From the NCBI RefSeq assembly GCF_000754815.1, contig NZ_KN150747.1:3561549-3625548 (forward strand): a stretch of 64,000 bases of DNA, in the 5' to 3' direction. Numbering within the stretch: the first letter of the stretch is position 1; each line of letters opens with the position of its first letter. Origin of the DNA: Yersinia ruckeri ATCC 29473. Its GTDB lineage: Bacteria; Pseudomonadota; Gammaproteobacteria; Enterobacterales; Enterobacteriaceae. The notes beneath the pieces are model-generated. The model did not search any database and was not told the origin of the DNA. It saw nothing but the letters and a program-made list of their open reading frames with translations. Positions 1-10,357 of this stretch are shown in pieces. Made by a program: the position numbers and the translations under genes.

Positions 1-2686
1 CAACCAGTTTATCTCGACTATCGAAAGCAGAATTATTGCGGTTAAAATCATTACTGAAGCGAGCCGCTTCTTCGTCCAGTGTCTGTGGGCGTTGTAATAA
101 TTGGTTAATCAGCCCCTGTTTGTATTGTTCAAAATCTGCCACATTCATTTCGCGTAAACGTTTCTCAGCCTTAGGATAGAAAGCCAAATAACGCTGGTAG
201 AGATAATCCGGCTGTTTACTATTGCTTTGCAGTAAGAAACTGACGCCCCACTGACGACCAACTGACATCGGGAATGCAAAAACAGCATAACCAAGCTGCT
301 CTTCGGTACGCAGTTGGTCATAGAACCACGGCTGAATAATTTGACCCAGTAAACTGCTATAGGCCATCCCCTCTACTTCGCTGTAACCCGTGGGAATATA
401 AACCGCAGCTAATGCAGCATCGGTGCTGCTACCAACCCGTTGTAAATTAGCCAATCGCCTCTCATTGACAATAATGTCTTCACCCGCCCACCAAATCGTC
501 CCGGAAAAACCGAGTTGTTTTTTCAACGATTCTGCCAAAATGCTAACCTGCTTCGGAGTAACATTACCAATAGCCAACAACTCAACTGCAGACTCTTTCA
601 GTAAACTATTCCGATACTTAATAACATCTTGCACACTGATGGTATTGAGAACTTTACTACGCTCACTGCGTTCGGTGTAGGGAACTCGGGATAACATTTT
701 GACGGGCTGAATGGCTAGCTCAAAGGCCCTACCTTTATCCGCTATCGCCAGTTGCTCGCGATACCAGGATTTAGCCTGATTCAGTTGATCTTCAGTCGGA
801 GTGAAACTGGAGTACCCTTCGAGCAAAGACGTCAATAACTGCGGCAGGCGCTGGGTGAAACCATTCGCGTTAATATACAGGCCGTTATTTGCACCGGTAG
901 AGAAACTGATGCCGCCGACCGATGCCTGATAGCTAAGCTGGTCGAGAGAAAGCGAAGCTAGGTAATCGGTTAAAGCAAACAGCACCTGATGGCGAGCATC
1001 ATTCAAAGCATGTTGATTACGGAATGCTACCGAAATATCCGCTTTAGGTTCATCCGCAAAATACTGGCTAGGCATATAAAATACGCGTAGCCCAGCTTGG
1101 TCGACTATTTTCTCTGGTCGAGTCATTCTTTTATCGATTTTGATCAGCGAAAAATCATCGGGAATGTATGGATTTAATGTAGGCAAAGACAGTGTTATTT
1201 CTTTCCCTAAGCGTTGCCAATCTTGCATTCGTTGAGAACTGATTTTATTTACCTGATAAGGCGCATCAACGAAATAAGCGACTTTGTTATGTGGCTCGTT
1301 AGGAGCAATAAACCAGATTCGGGCATTTTCTGGGGTCATCTCAGCCAGTCGCGCGGCGATCGCCTTAGGATCAAAACGATCGGCAAGATACGGGGCATCA
1401 AGGACGTGATCTACGGGTACCCTCAGCATCATATCCACCAGCCATTCGATATAATCCATATCGCGGGTAATCGATGGGTATCGGAAATCCAGATTCAAGA
1501 CATGGGCAATCTCATCAAAATAACTTTGATTAATACCTTCTTTTTTTAGCATCGTCAGATAATCAAAAATAGCGGCAACCACCACATCTCTCTGCGCCAA
1601 GCCTTTATCTGTCAAAGAAACCGAAATTGAAAATATACCGCCATTACGATCAACCATAGGGTCAGCACCCGCACTGATTGAATCAGCAAGCCCTTGTTTT
1701 TGCAGCCAATCTGAAAGAGTATTTTTACTGCGGTTACCAATCAGATAGCCAATATAGGTATCTGTTTTACTACGAAACTCTGCACTGTTGTTGTTAATAC
1801 GAAATTCAACATTCAACTGTTTACGCGGCTGAGCGGGTACATAGTGAATAATAATGCCAGTCTGTTCTGCGGTAACAACCGGTACGGTAATCGCAGGCAC
1901 AGTAGCATCATGATTGGTAATTTTACCGAATGTGTCTGCCGCCAATTGTGCCAATTGATCCAACGGTTGGTTGCTGTAAATCACTCCAACCATCAAATTG
2001 GCTGAGTAGTAACGGTGATAAAATGCCAGCAACTCATCCTGCAATTTGCTATCAGGTTTATCTTTCAAGGTTTCAAGATTACCACCTGAGAACCGGGATC
2101 TTGGGTGAGCCGGATTAAGAGTTTCAGCAGTCACTTGCCCGATACGCATGCCATCTCTCGAGCGAGCCATGGTGAGTTCGGCATTAACAGCATTTCGTTC
2201 CCGGTCAGCGTTTAGTGGGTCAAGCAGAGGCTGCGCTATGGCATCAGCCAAGCGTTCAACTGCGGGAGTCAACGCATCATTTTCTACTTCGAGGTAGAAG
2301 GCGGTACGGTAAGAAGCTGTGCTGGCATTATGACTGCCACCGTGTTTTTTTAGAAACTCAGCAAGATTTCCCGGTTCAGGGAAGCGCTTCGAACCCATCA
2401 ATACCATATGTTCCAAGTAATGAGCCAAGCCCAATTGATTATTAGGATCTTCCAACGTTCCTACGGGTAGAGCCAGTGCTGCCAACAATTTAGGTGCTTC
2501 ACTATCCGAGACCAAGAGTACCGTCATCCCGTTAGCCAGTTTTATTGCCTGATATTTTCGTAGGTCATGCTCACTCTTATGGATGGTCTCCTCCAATGGT
2601 TGCCAACCTTGTGCTGCCCAACTCCCTGGCATCCACAACCCCAATAGTAAGACCACACCCGCAAGACGGGTAAGCTGTTTACGCAT
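1..2686 (-). CDS. ptrA: Protease III (pitrilysin), C-terminus cut by window
   Basis: Periplasmic M16-family zinc metalloprotease that degrades short peptides. The reverse strand is open from an ATG at 2686 to the window edge, about 895 of the roughly 960 codons usual for the family. The N-terminus is a signal peptide (MRKQLTRLAG..., hydrophobic core, cleavage near SWA-AQG). The inverted zinc motif HxxEH is read as HYLEH at about 2408-2422, with flanking GLAHYLEHMVLMGS as in pitrilysin. It lies downstream of recC on the same strand, the E. coli order recC-ptrA-recB-recD, so recB should follow outside the window. The last ~65 residues are missing only because the window ends. Identification is secure. 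Confidence 0.95.
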   Translation of the reverse strand, partial: MRKQLTRLAGVVLLLGLWMPGSWAAQGWQPLEETIHKSEHDLRKYQAIKLANGMTVLLVSDSEAPKLLAALALPVGTLEDPNNQLGLAHYLEHMVLMGSKRFPEPGNLAEFLKKHGGSHNASTASYRTAFYLEVENDALTPAVERLADAIAQPLLDPLNADRERNAVNAELTMARSRDGMRIGQVTAETLNPAHPRSRFSGGNLETLKDKPDSKLQDELLAFYHRYYSANLMVGVIYSNQPLDQLAQLAADTFGKITNHDATVPAITVPVVTAEQTGIIIHYVPAQPRKQLNVEFRINNNSAEFRSKTDTYIGYLIGNRSKNTLSDWLQKQGLADSISAGADPMVDRNGGIFSISVSLTDKGLAQRDVVVAAIFDYLTMLKKEGINQSYFDEIAHVLNLDFRYPSITRDMDYIEWLVDMMLRVPVDHVLDAPYLADRFDPKAIAARLAEMTPENARIWFIAPNEPHNKVAYFVDAPYQVNKISSQRMQDWQRLGKEITLSLPTLNPYIPDDFSLIKIDKRMTRPEKIVDQAGLRVFYMPSQYFADEPKADISVAFRNQHALNDARHQVLFALTDYLASLSLDQLSYQASVGGISFSTGANNGLYINANGFTQRLPQLLTSLLEGYSSFTPTEDQLNQAKSWYREQLAIADKGRAFELAIQPVKMLSRVPYTERSERSKVLNTISVQDVIKYRNSLLKESAVELLAIGNVTPKQVSILAESLKKQLGFSGTIWWAGEDIIVNERRLANLQRVGSSTDAALAAVYIPTGYSEVEGMAYSSLLGQIIQPWFYDQLRTEEQLGYAVFAFPMSVGRQWGVSFLLQSNSKQPDYLYQRYLAFYPKAEKRLREMNVADFEQYKQGLINQLLQRPQTLDEEAARFSNDFNRNNSAFDSRDKLV

Positions 2687-2737
2687 TCGTTTCTCCCTTA
2701 ACCCTCAGAATTTGATACCAAATAATTTATATTGCTC

Positions 2738-5700
2738 TTAAGCTCGGTTATGGCGCATAACGGGTAATAAGTAACGCTCCGTTTCCTGTAAGATCACGGC
2801 CAATCGATCATTATCCATACACCGGAAAACCCGTTGGATATAAGGATCTTCACCTTCACCTGAAATTTGCTGTGACCCTTGCCAGGCTAACAGCAATTTC
2901 CCTCGGGCTTTATCTTGAGTCTCGTCATCCCAAAGAATTTCCCCACTCTCTGAGTCAAAGCACTGGCTCAACCAGGCCCAGCCCGTTTTACTCAATAACA
3001 TTAACGGCTGGCTCATACCTCCCTGATAGCCCTCCACCAATGTTTGCAAATAAGCTCTGGCTTTCGACTCATCTAATGGGCCAAAACGCCATACGGTTCC
3101 CTTTCTACCATAAATTCGGCTCTCACCACTTCCACCGGCGGCACAATAGACTACATGTTCGACCCAGAGTAGTAAGGCATCAACGACCGTCAGTGCCGCA
3201 GGACGCCAACGCATCAAGCCATCGGTCTGAACCTGGTGCATCCAACCGGTTATGGTTATATTTTCCAGAACAATGTTTAGTTCCAGGCTATCGGCATCGC
3301 CCTGTTCGTTACGAATCTGTTCCGCAAGCAATGCCATCTCCTCTACCTGCCCTTGCCAGTAAATCTCGCCAAAAGCACCGAATGGTAATTCGCCGCTGGC
3401 TCTCGCTCTGGCAAAAACTTTATTTGCATCCCCATCATCAATTAAGGCATTCAATAACTGGGTATTGAGTTGATAGCGGCTAAGGTTGTCCACGGTAAAG
3501 GGCTCTTCATCTGGCAATTCGGTTTCTTCTATCACAAAGTTGACACCAAGCCGCCGCTGGAAAAAAGCTCGGACGGGGTGACGATAAAAGCGGATTAAAT
3601 CGTCCAGTAATATCTCGCTGATCGGTTCAGGCAATAGCGGCTGATTAAAATCAGGATGAGCTTGCCCTTTCGCTGCAGCGGCAGGTAACCACTCGGCCGC
3701 ATAGCTTTGTATTGCACTATCTCGTTCAAAGTTTTCTGCCGCGAATGGCACTCTAGGATGCCAGTTTAGTAAGTGAGCAGTAACACGCTGCTCACTTTCA
3801 TCCACGCTTGCGGCTTCATCGCCGGGTAAATGGAAACTCTGCCCAATATATTCGATCAATTCACTGACTAAAACCGAAGGGTAGCGCGTGCTGTTATCCT
3901 GAATAGAACGGCCGATATAACTGATATAGAGGCGTTGTTGTGCAGATAAAAGTGCTTCAAGGAAAAGGTAGCGGTCATCATCACGTCGGCTACGGTCACC
4001 ACGCTGGATCTGCCTGGCCATTAAGTCGAATCCTAAAGGCGGTAATGTGCGTGGATAAATGCCATCATTCATACCCAACAGGCAAACCACTTTAAACGGT
4101 ATAGAGCGCATGGGCATCAATGTACAAAAGTTAATTGGTCCAGCTAAGAATCGCTGACTAATCCTTTCGTTATCAAGACGTGCGGCCAATTCGTCCCTTA
4201 ATAACGTTAGCGGGACGACATCTGGATATTGGGCACTTATGCCATAGCTGATCACTTTCAGCCATTGTTGTTCTATAAGCGCGAGTACCGCCTCGGTTTC
4301 GTTGTCTTGTTCGAAAAAGGCATCAAGCATTTGGCGACATAGCGGTGACCACGCCACCAGAGTTCGTGCCTCAGCAAGTTGTGCTCTCCAGTGACTGAGT
4401 TGCATTAGCATATCAGCCAGTTGCCCAACCAACTCCGCAGCTAATCCACTGGATTCATCATACGGCAGAACGTCATGCCAGTTACCTGCATCACTACTCA
4501 TCGCATAGCCCAATAGCATCCTCGTTAATCCGAAGCGCCAAGTGTGTTGACCGGTGGCGGGTAGCGACAGTTCACGTACGTTATCATCATCCAGCCCCCA
4601 ACGAATACCCGACTCTCCGACCCACTGACGTAGTCGCCGCAACCCATGCTCATCAATGCCAAATCTGTTCGCCAGCGCTGGCACTTCTAAAAGGGCGAGT
4701 ACTTGCTCGGAGGTAAAGCGGCTTTGCGGCAAATCCAATAGTGTAATAAAAGCCTGAAGAGCAGGATGTGCCTGGCTGGCCTTGCGGTCCGAAATCGCAA
4801 AAGGTAAATGGCGTTCAAATGGAGCATTAGCAAAAACCGCATGAATATAAGGCGTATAGCTATCGATATCCGCCACCATCACAATAATATCTCTTGGCGT
4901 GAGTTCAGGATCGGCCTCCAACATGGCCAATAGTTGATCCTGTAGGACTTCAACTTCACGCTGCGGGCTATGGCATACATGAAGGCTGATCGAACGATCT
5001 TTTGGATCTAACCGTCGTTTTTTGTTACTGGAGGACAATGTCTCCTGTGTGGTTCCAATAATGGCATGATCTTCCAGCTCCAGCATATCGTGCTGGATTG
5101 CATGTAAAAGGTTATCCGGCTCAATATCAACGAAAGCTTGAACTTCCTGAATTTCATCCACCTGGGACAGCAAATACATATGGTCACGCCCCAAGCGTCC
5201 CCATGAGGCCAAGAGAGGATTACTCAGGTTTTGTTCCCCATCATCATTAAATAGCCGTGCCGCCTGTTCGGGTTCACGAAATAAACTCAGCTCTGTTTTC
5301 TCTCGATAATGACGACGCTTACGACTCTGTAATTTGGCCAAGAAAGCATAATTTTGGATATCCCCCCAAAAATAGCGACATGGGTTGGTAAACATCAGAT
5401 GGATATCAATATGTTTACCCAGCGCTTGAAGCGCTGACAGATAAATCGGCGGTAACGCGGATACACCGCAAATAAACACCCGCTTGGGTAAACCGGGAGG
5501 ACAAATATCGCTTTCGTGGAGAGCATAGATAAAACGCTGGTAAAGGTTGGCTCGGTGCCATTCCGGTTGTTGCAGTTGGCGGGTATATTCGGTTAAGGCT
5601 TTCCAAAGAGGAGCCTGCCAATGCTGAGCCTCATCCAACCCCTCGATTTCATGCCCCTGCTCCCAGGTTTCCAGCCACTTAGGCCGATATACCAAGTACT

Positions 5701-6109
5701 GGTCAAAGAGGTCGGCAACTCGTGCAGCCAATTGATAAATCTTGCGTTTATCACCATCATCGCTCAGATAACGCTGTAATGACGAAAATACGGGTTCATT
5801 AAGCAGATCGGGTAATAACCACATCAGCTTCCATGTCATGGCATCTTTGCTGAAGGCGCTTTCCTTGGGAATTCCGGGTAGTACTTTGGTAAACATATCC
5901 CAGATAAAGGTTGCAGGTAGCGGAAACTCGATATTAGCAGCAATGCTGAATTGTTGAGCCAGTTGCATCTGTAGCCACTGCGCCATTCCTGGGCTTTGAA
6001 CCAGAATAACCTCAGGCTCAAATGGATTATCCAGCGGATCTCGTTCTATCAACGCAGTGGTAATTGCTTTAAGTAAATCCAATTGATTAGAATGATAAAC
6101 CGTGAACAT
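2738..6109 (-). CDS. recC: Exodeoxyribonuclease V (RecBCD) gamma subunit
   Basis: RecC is the Chi-recognising, helicase-like but inactive subunit of RecBCD, which processes double-strand breaks for recombination and degrades linear DNA. The product is about 1123 residues, equal to the family norm. It aligns by eye with E. coli RecC over its length, for example ILVQSPGMAQWLQM near the start, HVCHSPQREVEVL in the middle and GDRSRRDDDRYLFLEALLSAQ further on. An upstream in-frame ATG at 6130 exists, but the start at 6109 (MFTVYHSNQ, equivalent to E. coli MLRVYHSN) has GGGAG just upstream and is preferred. ptrA follows 51 bases downstream and is probably co-transcribed. No damage seen. Confidence 0.96.
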   Translation of the reverse strand: MFTVYHSNQLDLLKAITTALIERDPLDNPFEPEVILVQSPGMAQWLQMQLAQQFSIAANIEFPLPATFIWDMFTKVLPGIPKESAFSKDAMTWKLMWLLPDLLNEPVFSSLQRYLSDDGDKRKIYQLAARVADLFDQYLVYRPKWLETWEQGHEIEGLDEAQHWQAPLWKALTEYTRQLQQPEWHRANLYQRFIYALHESDICPPGLPKRVFICGVSALPPIYLSALQALGKHIDIHLMFTNPCRYFWGDIQNYAFLAKLQSRKRRHYREKTELSLFREPEQAARLFNDDGEQNLSNPLLASWGRLGRDHMYLLSQVDEIQEVQAFVDIEPDNLLHAIQHDMLELEDHAIIGTTQETLSSSNKKRRLDPKDRSISLHVCHSPQREVEVLQDQLLAMLEADPELTPRDIIVMVADIDSYTPYIHAVFANAPFERHLPFAISDRKASQAHPALQAFITLLDLPQSRFTSEQVLALLEVPALANRFGIDEHGLRRLRQWVGESGIRWGLDDDNVRELSLPATGQHTWRFGLTRMLLGYAMSSDAGNWHDVLPYDESSGLAAELVGQLADMLMQLSHWRAQLAEARTLVAWSPLCRQMLDAFFEQDNETEAVLALIEQQWLKVISYGISAQYPDVVPLTLLRDELAARLDNERISQRFLAGPINFCTLMPMRSIPFKVVCLLGMNDGIYPRTLPPLGFDLMARQIQRGDRSRRDDDRYLFLEALLSAQQRLYISYIGRSIQDNSTRYPSVLVSELIEYIGQSFHLPGDEAASVDESEQRVTAHLLNWHPRVPFAAENFERDSAIQSYAAEWLPAAAAKGQAHPDFNQPLLPEPISEILLDDLIRFYRHPVRAFFQRRLGVNFVIEETELPDEEPFTVDNLSRYQLNTQLLNALIDDGDANKVFARARASGELPFGAFGEIYWQGQVEEMALLAEQIRNEQGDADSLELNIVLENITITGWMHQVQTDGLMRWRPAALTVVDALLLWVEHVVYCAAGGSGESRIYGRKGTVWRFGPLDESKARAYLQTLVEGYQGGMSQPLMLLSKTGWAWLSQCFDSESGEILWDDETQDKARGKLLLAWQGSQQISGEGEDPYIQRVFRCMDNDRLAVILQETERYLLPVMRHNRA

Positions 6110-6244
6110 CGTTGCTCCCAAATAGCGCATATAATCTACTGGTTAATCAGGAGAATCCTGATTAACCCCTTTTAGCACGCAGTACTCTAGTCTGACATCG
6201 CTCAATGTAACAGGTTCTAAAACTCATAACAGAGTCATTGCTTT

Positions 6245-6601
6245 TCACTTTCTATAACAATAGATCCTATGAATCTCAGCCCGCCGTTTTTCTGGCGTCA
6301 CTATTTCAACACTTAATCGATCACAGAACTCATCAAGCCGATTTATAGCACTGTTTTGTTGCCATTCTATCGAAGGAATAGATATGGCTGTCGAGTGCCG
6401 CCGACCCGCGGTGAAAGACTCAGCCTCTTGTTGAGCAATTCTCCAAGCTTGTCGCCAGTGCCATTCTTGATAAAAACTCGATAATAATGCTTGATGATAC
6501 TGCAATAATCCTAACAGAGAGATGGACAATAATAAGGTTCCAATCATCACCTCGGGTAAGCTAAATCCTTGCTGGTTAACTTTTATCTGTTTATTTTTCA
6601 T
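6245..6601 (-). CDS. ppdC: Prepilin peptidase-dependent protein C (minor pseudopilin)
   Basis: Small type IV prepilin-like protein, last of a four-gene set upstream of recC. The class III leader reads MKNKQIKVNQQG then FSLPEVMIGTLLL: cleavage after Gly with Phe at +1 and Glu at +5, followed by a hydrophobic helix. An upstream in-frame ATG at 6703 would add 34 residues that overlap ygdB and disrupt the leader, so 6601 is chosen. Length about 118 residues. In E. coli the ppdA-ppdB-ygdB-ppdC set encodes minor pilins whose substrate machine is poorly defined. Function as a minor pilin is inferred from the family. It needs a prepilin peptidase, which is not in this window. Confidence 0.85.
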   Translation of the reverse strand: MKNKQIKVNQQGFSLPEVMIGTLLLSISLLGLLQYHQALLSSFYQEWHWRQAWRIAQQEAESFTAGRRHSTAISIPSIEWQQNSAINRLDEFCDRLSVEIVTPEKRRAEIHRIYCYRK

Positions 6602-6635
6602 CGATAATATTTTGCCACCGGTTCTGGCTTTAATG

Positions 6636-7118
6636 TTAATCAGCACAAAACCCCGCATCCTTTTCCGGACAAAAATCCAACCATCCCTGAGCCAAGCTGG
6701 CAACCTTGATTCCAGCTTGAGTTAATGACTCAAAATCAATTCTTACTCTTTGATAGAGCGCCATTTTTTGCGTATAGCGACTCGCTAATCCTTCACCTTT
6801 CAGCACGAAAGTATTCTGCAACGTTCCCGGCTTAATACAGGCTGTTAAAGACTCTTCCGTATGGTGTTGGCAGAACCACTGTTTGCTATGAGTAAATAGC
6901 GAGCCATTAATTTGAGATACAGGCCATGCTTGGTTTAATCCCCAATTCAGAGATGATGCAGCCAGATTGTAGCTACGTAAGTAGTGCTGCTCATTACGAG
7001 TAATCAGTAGCATCTTATCCAGATGCTGATGCATGGCCTGAAGTAATAGCAGGCTTAGGGCAAATATCGCAGTAATGGTTACCAAAATGCCGCTGCCCTG
7101 CTGTCTGGCTGGGATCAT
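6636..7118 (-). CDS. ygdB: YgdB-like minor pseudopilin (DUF2509)
   Basis: 160 residues. The N-terminus MIPARQQGSGILVTITAIFALSLL has a short basic leader and a hydrophobic helix, like GspK/PilX-type minor pilins that lack the +5 Glu. The start overlaps the ppdB stop by four bases (ATGA), indicating translational coupling. Four cysteines lie in the soluble domain and could form disulfides in the periplasm. Position between ppdB and ppdC matches E. coli ygdB. Biological role is unproven; a tip complex of a type IV pilus-like fibre is the usual suggestion. Confidence 0.82.
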   Translation of the reverse strand: MIPARQQGSGILVTITAIFALSLLLLQAMHQHLDKMLLITRNEQHYLRSYNLAASSLNWGLNQAWPVSQINGSLFTHSKQWFCQHHTEESLTACIKPGTLQNTFVLKGEGLASRYTQKMALYQRVRIDFESLTQAGIKVASLAQGWLDFCPEKDAGFCAD

Positions 7119-7738
7119 AGATTGTAGCCATTCACCGTGTGTTGTAGCCGCTGTTCTATTTCGGGTGCCTGCTTGATATGTCCAAACAGTCTCAGTGTCA
7201 AAAGCGTACTATTCAACGTGGGTTTCTCTCGCTGGATTCCAAAATCGGTGATGGAAATCTTTTGTGTCTCAAACAACCCTTCCCAGCCACGGCTCTGACA
7301 ATCTCTTTCCCCCCGGGCGGCTTCTAATTGATTTTTGCGTAACCGATAGCCGAAATACTCAGATTTTTGATGTTTTATGCCTTCCCAATGCCCATTGCGA
7401 TTAAGATCGTAGGCAACTATAACGCAAGAGTCTGCCTTCTCTCCTTTATACTGGCTTAGGTAAAATCTCGTTCCCTGACATTGGCCATTGCAAAACCCAG
7501 CCCGCCGCAGATCCTTTTCAATCGATGAGATGACCCGCTGCATTGATAACTCCAAGCTGTGATGCTGATAGACGACAGCAAGCCGCTGTCGTAATTGTGG
7601 GTAAACTTTCACTGCACTCAGTACCATTACGCTGCCAAACATCATCGCCAACATCATCTCCGGTAAACCAAATCCGCGATGACAACGACGAGTAGGCCAA
7701 TCAAAGTGTATTGCTGAGAGGTGATCATTCAATGACAT
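7115..7738 (-). CDS. ppdB: Prepilin peptidase-dependent protein B (minor pseudopilin)
   Basis: 207 residues. It carries a prepilin cleavage motif at G then FGLPEMMLAMMFGSVMV (Glu at +5) after an unusually long leader of about 22 residues. The soluble domain has several cysteines (FCNGQCQG, DSCVI, RDCQSRGW). It overlaps the upstream ppdA stop by ten bases and the downstream ygdB start by four, so the genes form one translation-coupled operon. GspJ/PilW-like by size and position. Like its neighbours it depends on a prepilin peptidase encoded elsewhere. Confidence 0.84.
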   Translation of the reverse strand: MSLNDHLSAIHFDWPTRRCHRGFGLPEMMLAMMFGSVMVLSAVKVYPQLRQRLAVVYQHHSLELSMQRVISSIEKDLRRAGFCNGQCQGTRFYLSQYKGEKADSCVIVAYDLNRNGHWEGIKHQKSEYFGYRLRKNQLEAARGERDCQSRGWEGLFETQKISITDFGIQREKPTLNSTLLTLRLFGHIKQAPEIEQRLQHTVNGYNL

Positions 7739-8226
7739 AAAGGTATCCTTCCCTGAGAGTGCTGTTCACTGCACAATCTCATTCTTCCCTGATTAGAAAT
7801 AACCAATCGTATGCGGCCTGCTGAGTTAGCTAGAGTTATATGACCCGGTTGCGCCGTATTTCTCAGCCCATAGAACCCCATATTCTCCGGCATATATTCC
7901 GCCAAAGTAATATCAGGATATTCAGGAGAAAATAGCCAACCATCTTGTTGAGAGCAGCCATTGGTCGGTTGAATCCCACTCCCAATGCACCAGTGTTCTG
8001 AATGGCTCTGCCATAGCAATGCCGAGCGATTCAACCAAAAAGCATCTGTCTGCACGTGGGTCAAAAAAATCAGTAGCTGTCGGGCCGTTATCAGCAACTT
8101 TTCCCGTTGTTGATAATGATTCCAACTCTGCGTGCCAATGCTGCCAATCACACCGATAAGCGCTATTACCATTAGCCATTCAACTAAACTAAACCCCTGT
8201 TGTGCTGTCTGTATTCTGTTTTTCAT
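7729..8226 (-). CDS. ppdA: Prepilin peptidase-dependent protein A (minor pseudopilin)
   Basis: 165 residues, first gene of the ppdA-ppdB-ygdB-ppdC set and read toward recC. The leader is MKNRIQTAQQG then FSLVEWLMVIALIGVIGSIG, with Phe at +1 and Glu at +5: a GspH/FimT-like minor pilin. Cysteines appear at WCIGSG and NGCSQQ and again near the C-terminus. It is preceded by the thyA terminator region, so its promoter should lie within 8227-8390. Assignment rests on order and motif. Confidence 0.85.
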   Translation of the reverse strand: MKNRIQTAQQGFSLVEWLMVIALIGVIGSIGTQSWNHYQQREKLLITARQLLIFLTHVQTDAFWLNRSALLWQSHSEHWCIGSGIQPTNGCSQQDGWLFSPEYPDITLAEYMPENMGFYGLRNTAQPGHITLANSAGRIRLVISNQGRMRLCSEQHSQGRIPLCH

Positions 8227-8386
8227 GGAGTCAGTTTATGGTCGCAGACAGAAGAGTCCAGCGGTCAGATTGAGAGGCTGAAATAGCTTCGCAGCAAATT
8301 TGTCAGTGATACAGCGGTTACATTTAACCTGCGAAGATATGCGCATTTTTATCGATAACATTGCAGGCAGGGAAGCAGTGATACAG

Positions 8387-8419
8387 AAAACAAAAACCGG
8401 AGCGTTTAGGCTCCGGTTT
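8387..8419 (-). terminator. Rho-independent terminator of the lgt-thyA operon
   Basis: On the minus strand, 117 bases past the thyA stop, AAACCGGAGC pairs perfectly with GCTCCGGTTT around a six-base loop, and the hairpin runs into TTTTTGTTTT. This separates thyA from the ppdA operon. The remainder of the 309-base thyA-ppdA gap holds the repeat at 8422-8490 and presumably the ppdA promoter. Confidence 0.85.
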
Positions 8420-8421
8420 GG

Positions 8422-8490
8422 GGTTAATAACAATGTGGTCGCAGTGGTGAAAGCCAGTGGATCGTCAATATGCCGTCAATACATCCTGAC
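8422..8490 (+). repeat. Dispersed intergenic repeat, copy 1
   Basis: A 69-base stretch between thyA and its terminator matches 20480-20548 upstream of galR at 54 of 69 positions without gaps (counted by eye). Shared blocks include GGTTAAT, GGTGAA, ATCGTCA and GCCGT-AATAC. It is non-coding here. This may be a chromosomal repeat family of the genus; that is an inference from two copies. Confidence 0.6.
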
Positions 8491-8535
8491 AAGCTCCGGT
8501 TTCCTGAATAGCGCAGTCGGCGTGTTTAGCGCTGA

Positions 8536-9330
8536 TCAGATCGCTACAGGAGCTTTAATCGCAGGATGCGGATCGTAACCTTCAATTTCAAAATCTTCAA
8601 AATGATAATCAAATAATGACTCTGGTTTACGTTTGATGACCAACTTAGGCAAGGCTCGCGGCTCGCGGCTCAGTTGCAATTGGGTTTGTTCCATATGGTT
8701 GTTATAGAGATGAGTATCACCTCCCGTCCAAACAAAATCACCCACTTCCAAATGACATTGCTGTGCCATCATATGAACTAACAACGCGTAGCTGGCAATA
8801 TTGAACGGCAGGCCAAGGAATATGTCGCAAGAGCGTTGATAAAGCTGACATGAAAGCTTGCCATCAGCCACGTAGAACTGGAAGAATGCGTGGCAAGGAG
8901 CCAGTGCCATTTGATCCAGTTCACCAACATTCCAGGCAGATACAATAATCCGTCGTGAATCAGGATCTTGTTTTAGCTGTTCAACCACCTTGGATAACTG
9001 ATCGATCTGACGACCATCAGCAGCACCCCAAGCTCGCCACTGTTTGCCATAAACCGGCCCTAAATCACCGTTTTCATCCGCCCATTCATCCCAGATAGAA
9101 ACATTATTTTCTTTCAGGTAACCAATGTTGGTATCCCCGTTAAGGAACCATAACAGTTCATGAATAATGGAACGTAGATGGCAGCGTTTTGTCGTCACCA
9201 GCGGAAAACCGTCCTGCAAATTGAAACGCATCTGATGCCCGAAAATCGACAGAGTACCGGTTCCCGTGCGGTCAGCTTTTGGGGTACCCTCATCGAGCAC
9301 TTTTTTCATCAAATCCAGATACTGTTTCAT
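8536..9330 (-). CDS. thyA: Thymidylate synthase
   Basis: Makes dTMP from dUMP with methylene-tetrahydrofolate as methyl donor and reductant, in the cytoplasm. 264 residues, exactly the E. coli length. It shows the start [31 protein letters not shown], the active-site Cys in [12 protein letters not shown], the RRIIVSAWN phosphate-binding stretch and [18 protein letters not shown]. Six bases separate it from lgt, so the two genes form an lgt-thyA operon as in E. coli. A strong terminator follows at 8387-8419. Confidence 0.97.
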   Translation of the reverse strand: MKQYLDLMKKVLDEGTPKADRTGTGTLSIFGHQMRFNLQDGFPLVTTKRCHLRSIIHELLWFLNGDTNIGYLKENNVSIWDEWADENGDLGPVYGKQWRAWGAADGRQIDQLSKVVEQLKQDPDSRRIIVSAWNVGELDQMALAPCHAFFQFYVADGKLSCQLYQRSCDIFLGLPFNIASYALLVHMMAQQCHLEVGDFVWTGGDTHLYNNHMEQTQLQLSREPRALPKLVIKRKPESLFDYHFEDFEIEGYDPHPAIKAPVAI

Positions 9331-9336
9331 GTTACC

Positions 9337-10206
9337 TCACGAAAGTTGTTGCTGAGGGCGGCGGTACGCCCAAATCATCATAATTATACCGGCAACAATC
9401 ATTGGAACAGAAAGAATCTGCCCCATGCTGATCACGCCGTCGAACAAACCAAGCTGCGCATCTGGCTGACGGAAGCACTCCACCACAATACGGAAGAAGC
9501 CATAACCAATCAGGAACAGGCCGGATACACTACCCATTGGGCGAGGCTTGCGGATAAACAGGTTGAGGATGATAAACAGCACCACGCCTTCCAAAATCAT
9601 TTCATAGAGCTGCGATGGATGACGTGGCAAAACACCATACTGGAACAGAATGCTTTGTAACTGAGGATCGGCTGCCGCCAGTGCGATATCTTCGCTGCGC
9701 GAGGCAGGGAACAACATCGCCCAAGGCGTGTCTGTTGTCACCCGCCCCCACAGTTCTCCATTAATGAAATTACCTAAACGGCCGGCACCCAAGCCAAATG
9801 GGATCAGTGGTGCCATGAAATCGGCAACCTGGAAAAAATGACGTTTGGTGCGATGGGCAAACCACAACATGACGCAGATAACCCCCACCAAGCCACCGTG
9901 GAACGACATGCCGCCATCCCAGACTTTGAAGAGATACAGCGGGTTATCGAGGAACATCGGCAGGTTGTAAAACAGAACATAACCGAGACGCCCGCCGACG
10001 AATACGCCAACAAAACCGGCATATAACAAATTCTCGACTTCATCTTTAGTCCAGCCACTGCCAGGCTTGTTCGCACGGCGAACCGCCAGCCACATAGCAA
10101 AAACAAAGCCCACCAGATACATCAAGCCGTACCAATGGAGGGAGACTGGGCCAATGGAGAAAATGATCGGATCTATATTAGGAAACGCCAGATAGCTATT
10201 GCTCAT
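9337..10206 (-). CDS. lgt: Prolipoprotein diacylglyceryl transferase
   Basis: Inner-membrane enzyme that transfers a diacylglyceryl group from phosphatidylglycerol to the lipobox Cys of prolipoproteins, the first step of lipoprotein maturation. 289 residues with about seven hydrophobic segments. The Lgt signature [13 protein letters not shown] and the catalytic-region HGGLVG are both present. It is followed by thyA at six bases. The 151-base gap upstream to ptsP probably holds its promoter and contains a GC-rich dyad near 10233-10255. Confidence 0.96.
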   Translation of the reverse strand: MSNSYLAFPNIDPIIFSIGPVSLHWYGLMYLVGFVFAMWLAVRRANKPGSGWTKDEVENLLYAGFVGVFVGGRLGYVLFYNLPMFLDNPLYLFKVWDGGMSFHGGLVGVICVMLWFAHRTKRHFFQVADFMAPLIPFGLGAGRLGNFINGELWGRVTTDTPWAMLFPASRSEDIALAAADPQLQSILFQYGVLPRHPSQLYEMILEGVVLFIILNLFIRKPRPMGSVSGLFLIGYGFFRIVVECFRQPDAQLGLFDGVISMGQILSVPMIVAGIIMMIWAYRRPQQQLS

Positions 10207-10357
10207 CTATCACCACAATATGTCTAGGATTCTCCCCCTTATTGGGGGCTGCAGGGAGCGCATGATAGCATAGGCGGGCAGCATTCTGGGAAACCGCGAA
10301 GGGAAAAGTTCTGTAAACAATAGCGACGAATATTTCCGCCGCCCGATGACTATTAAG

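Noticed and set aside
8300-8578. 92-codon plus-strand ORF across the thyA terminator
   Set aside because: It covers the terminator hairpin, the repeat and the 3' end of thyA in antisense. Similarity to a short ORF upstream of galR is explained by the DNA repeat.
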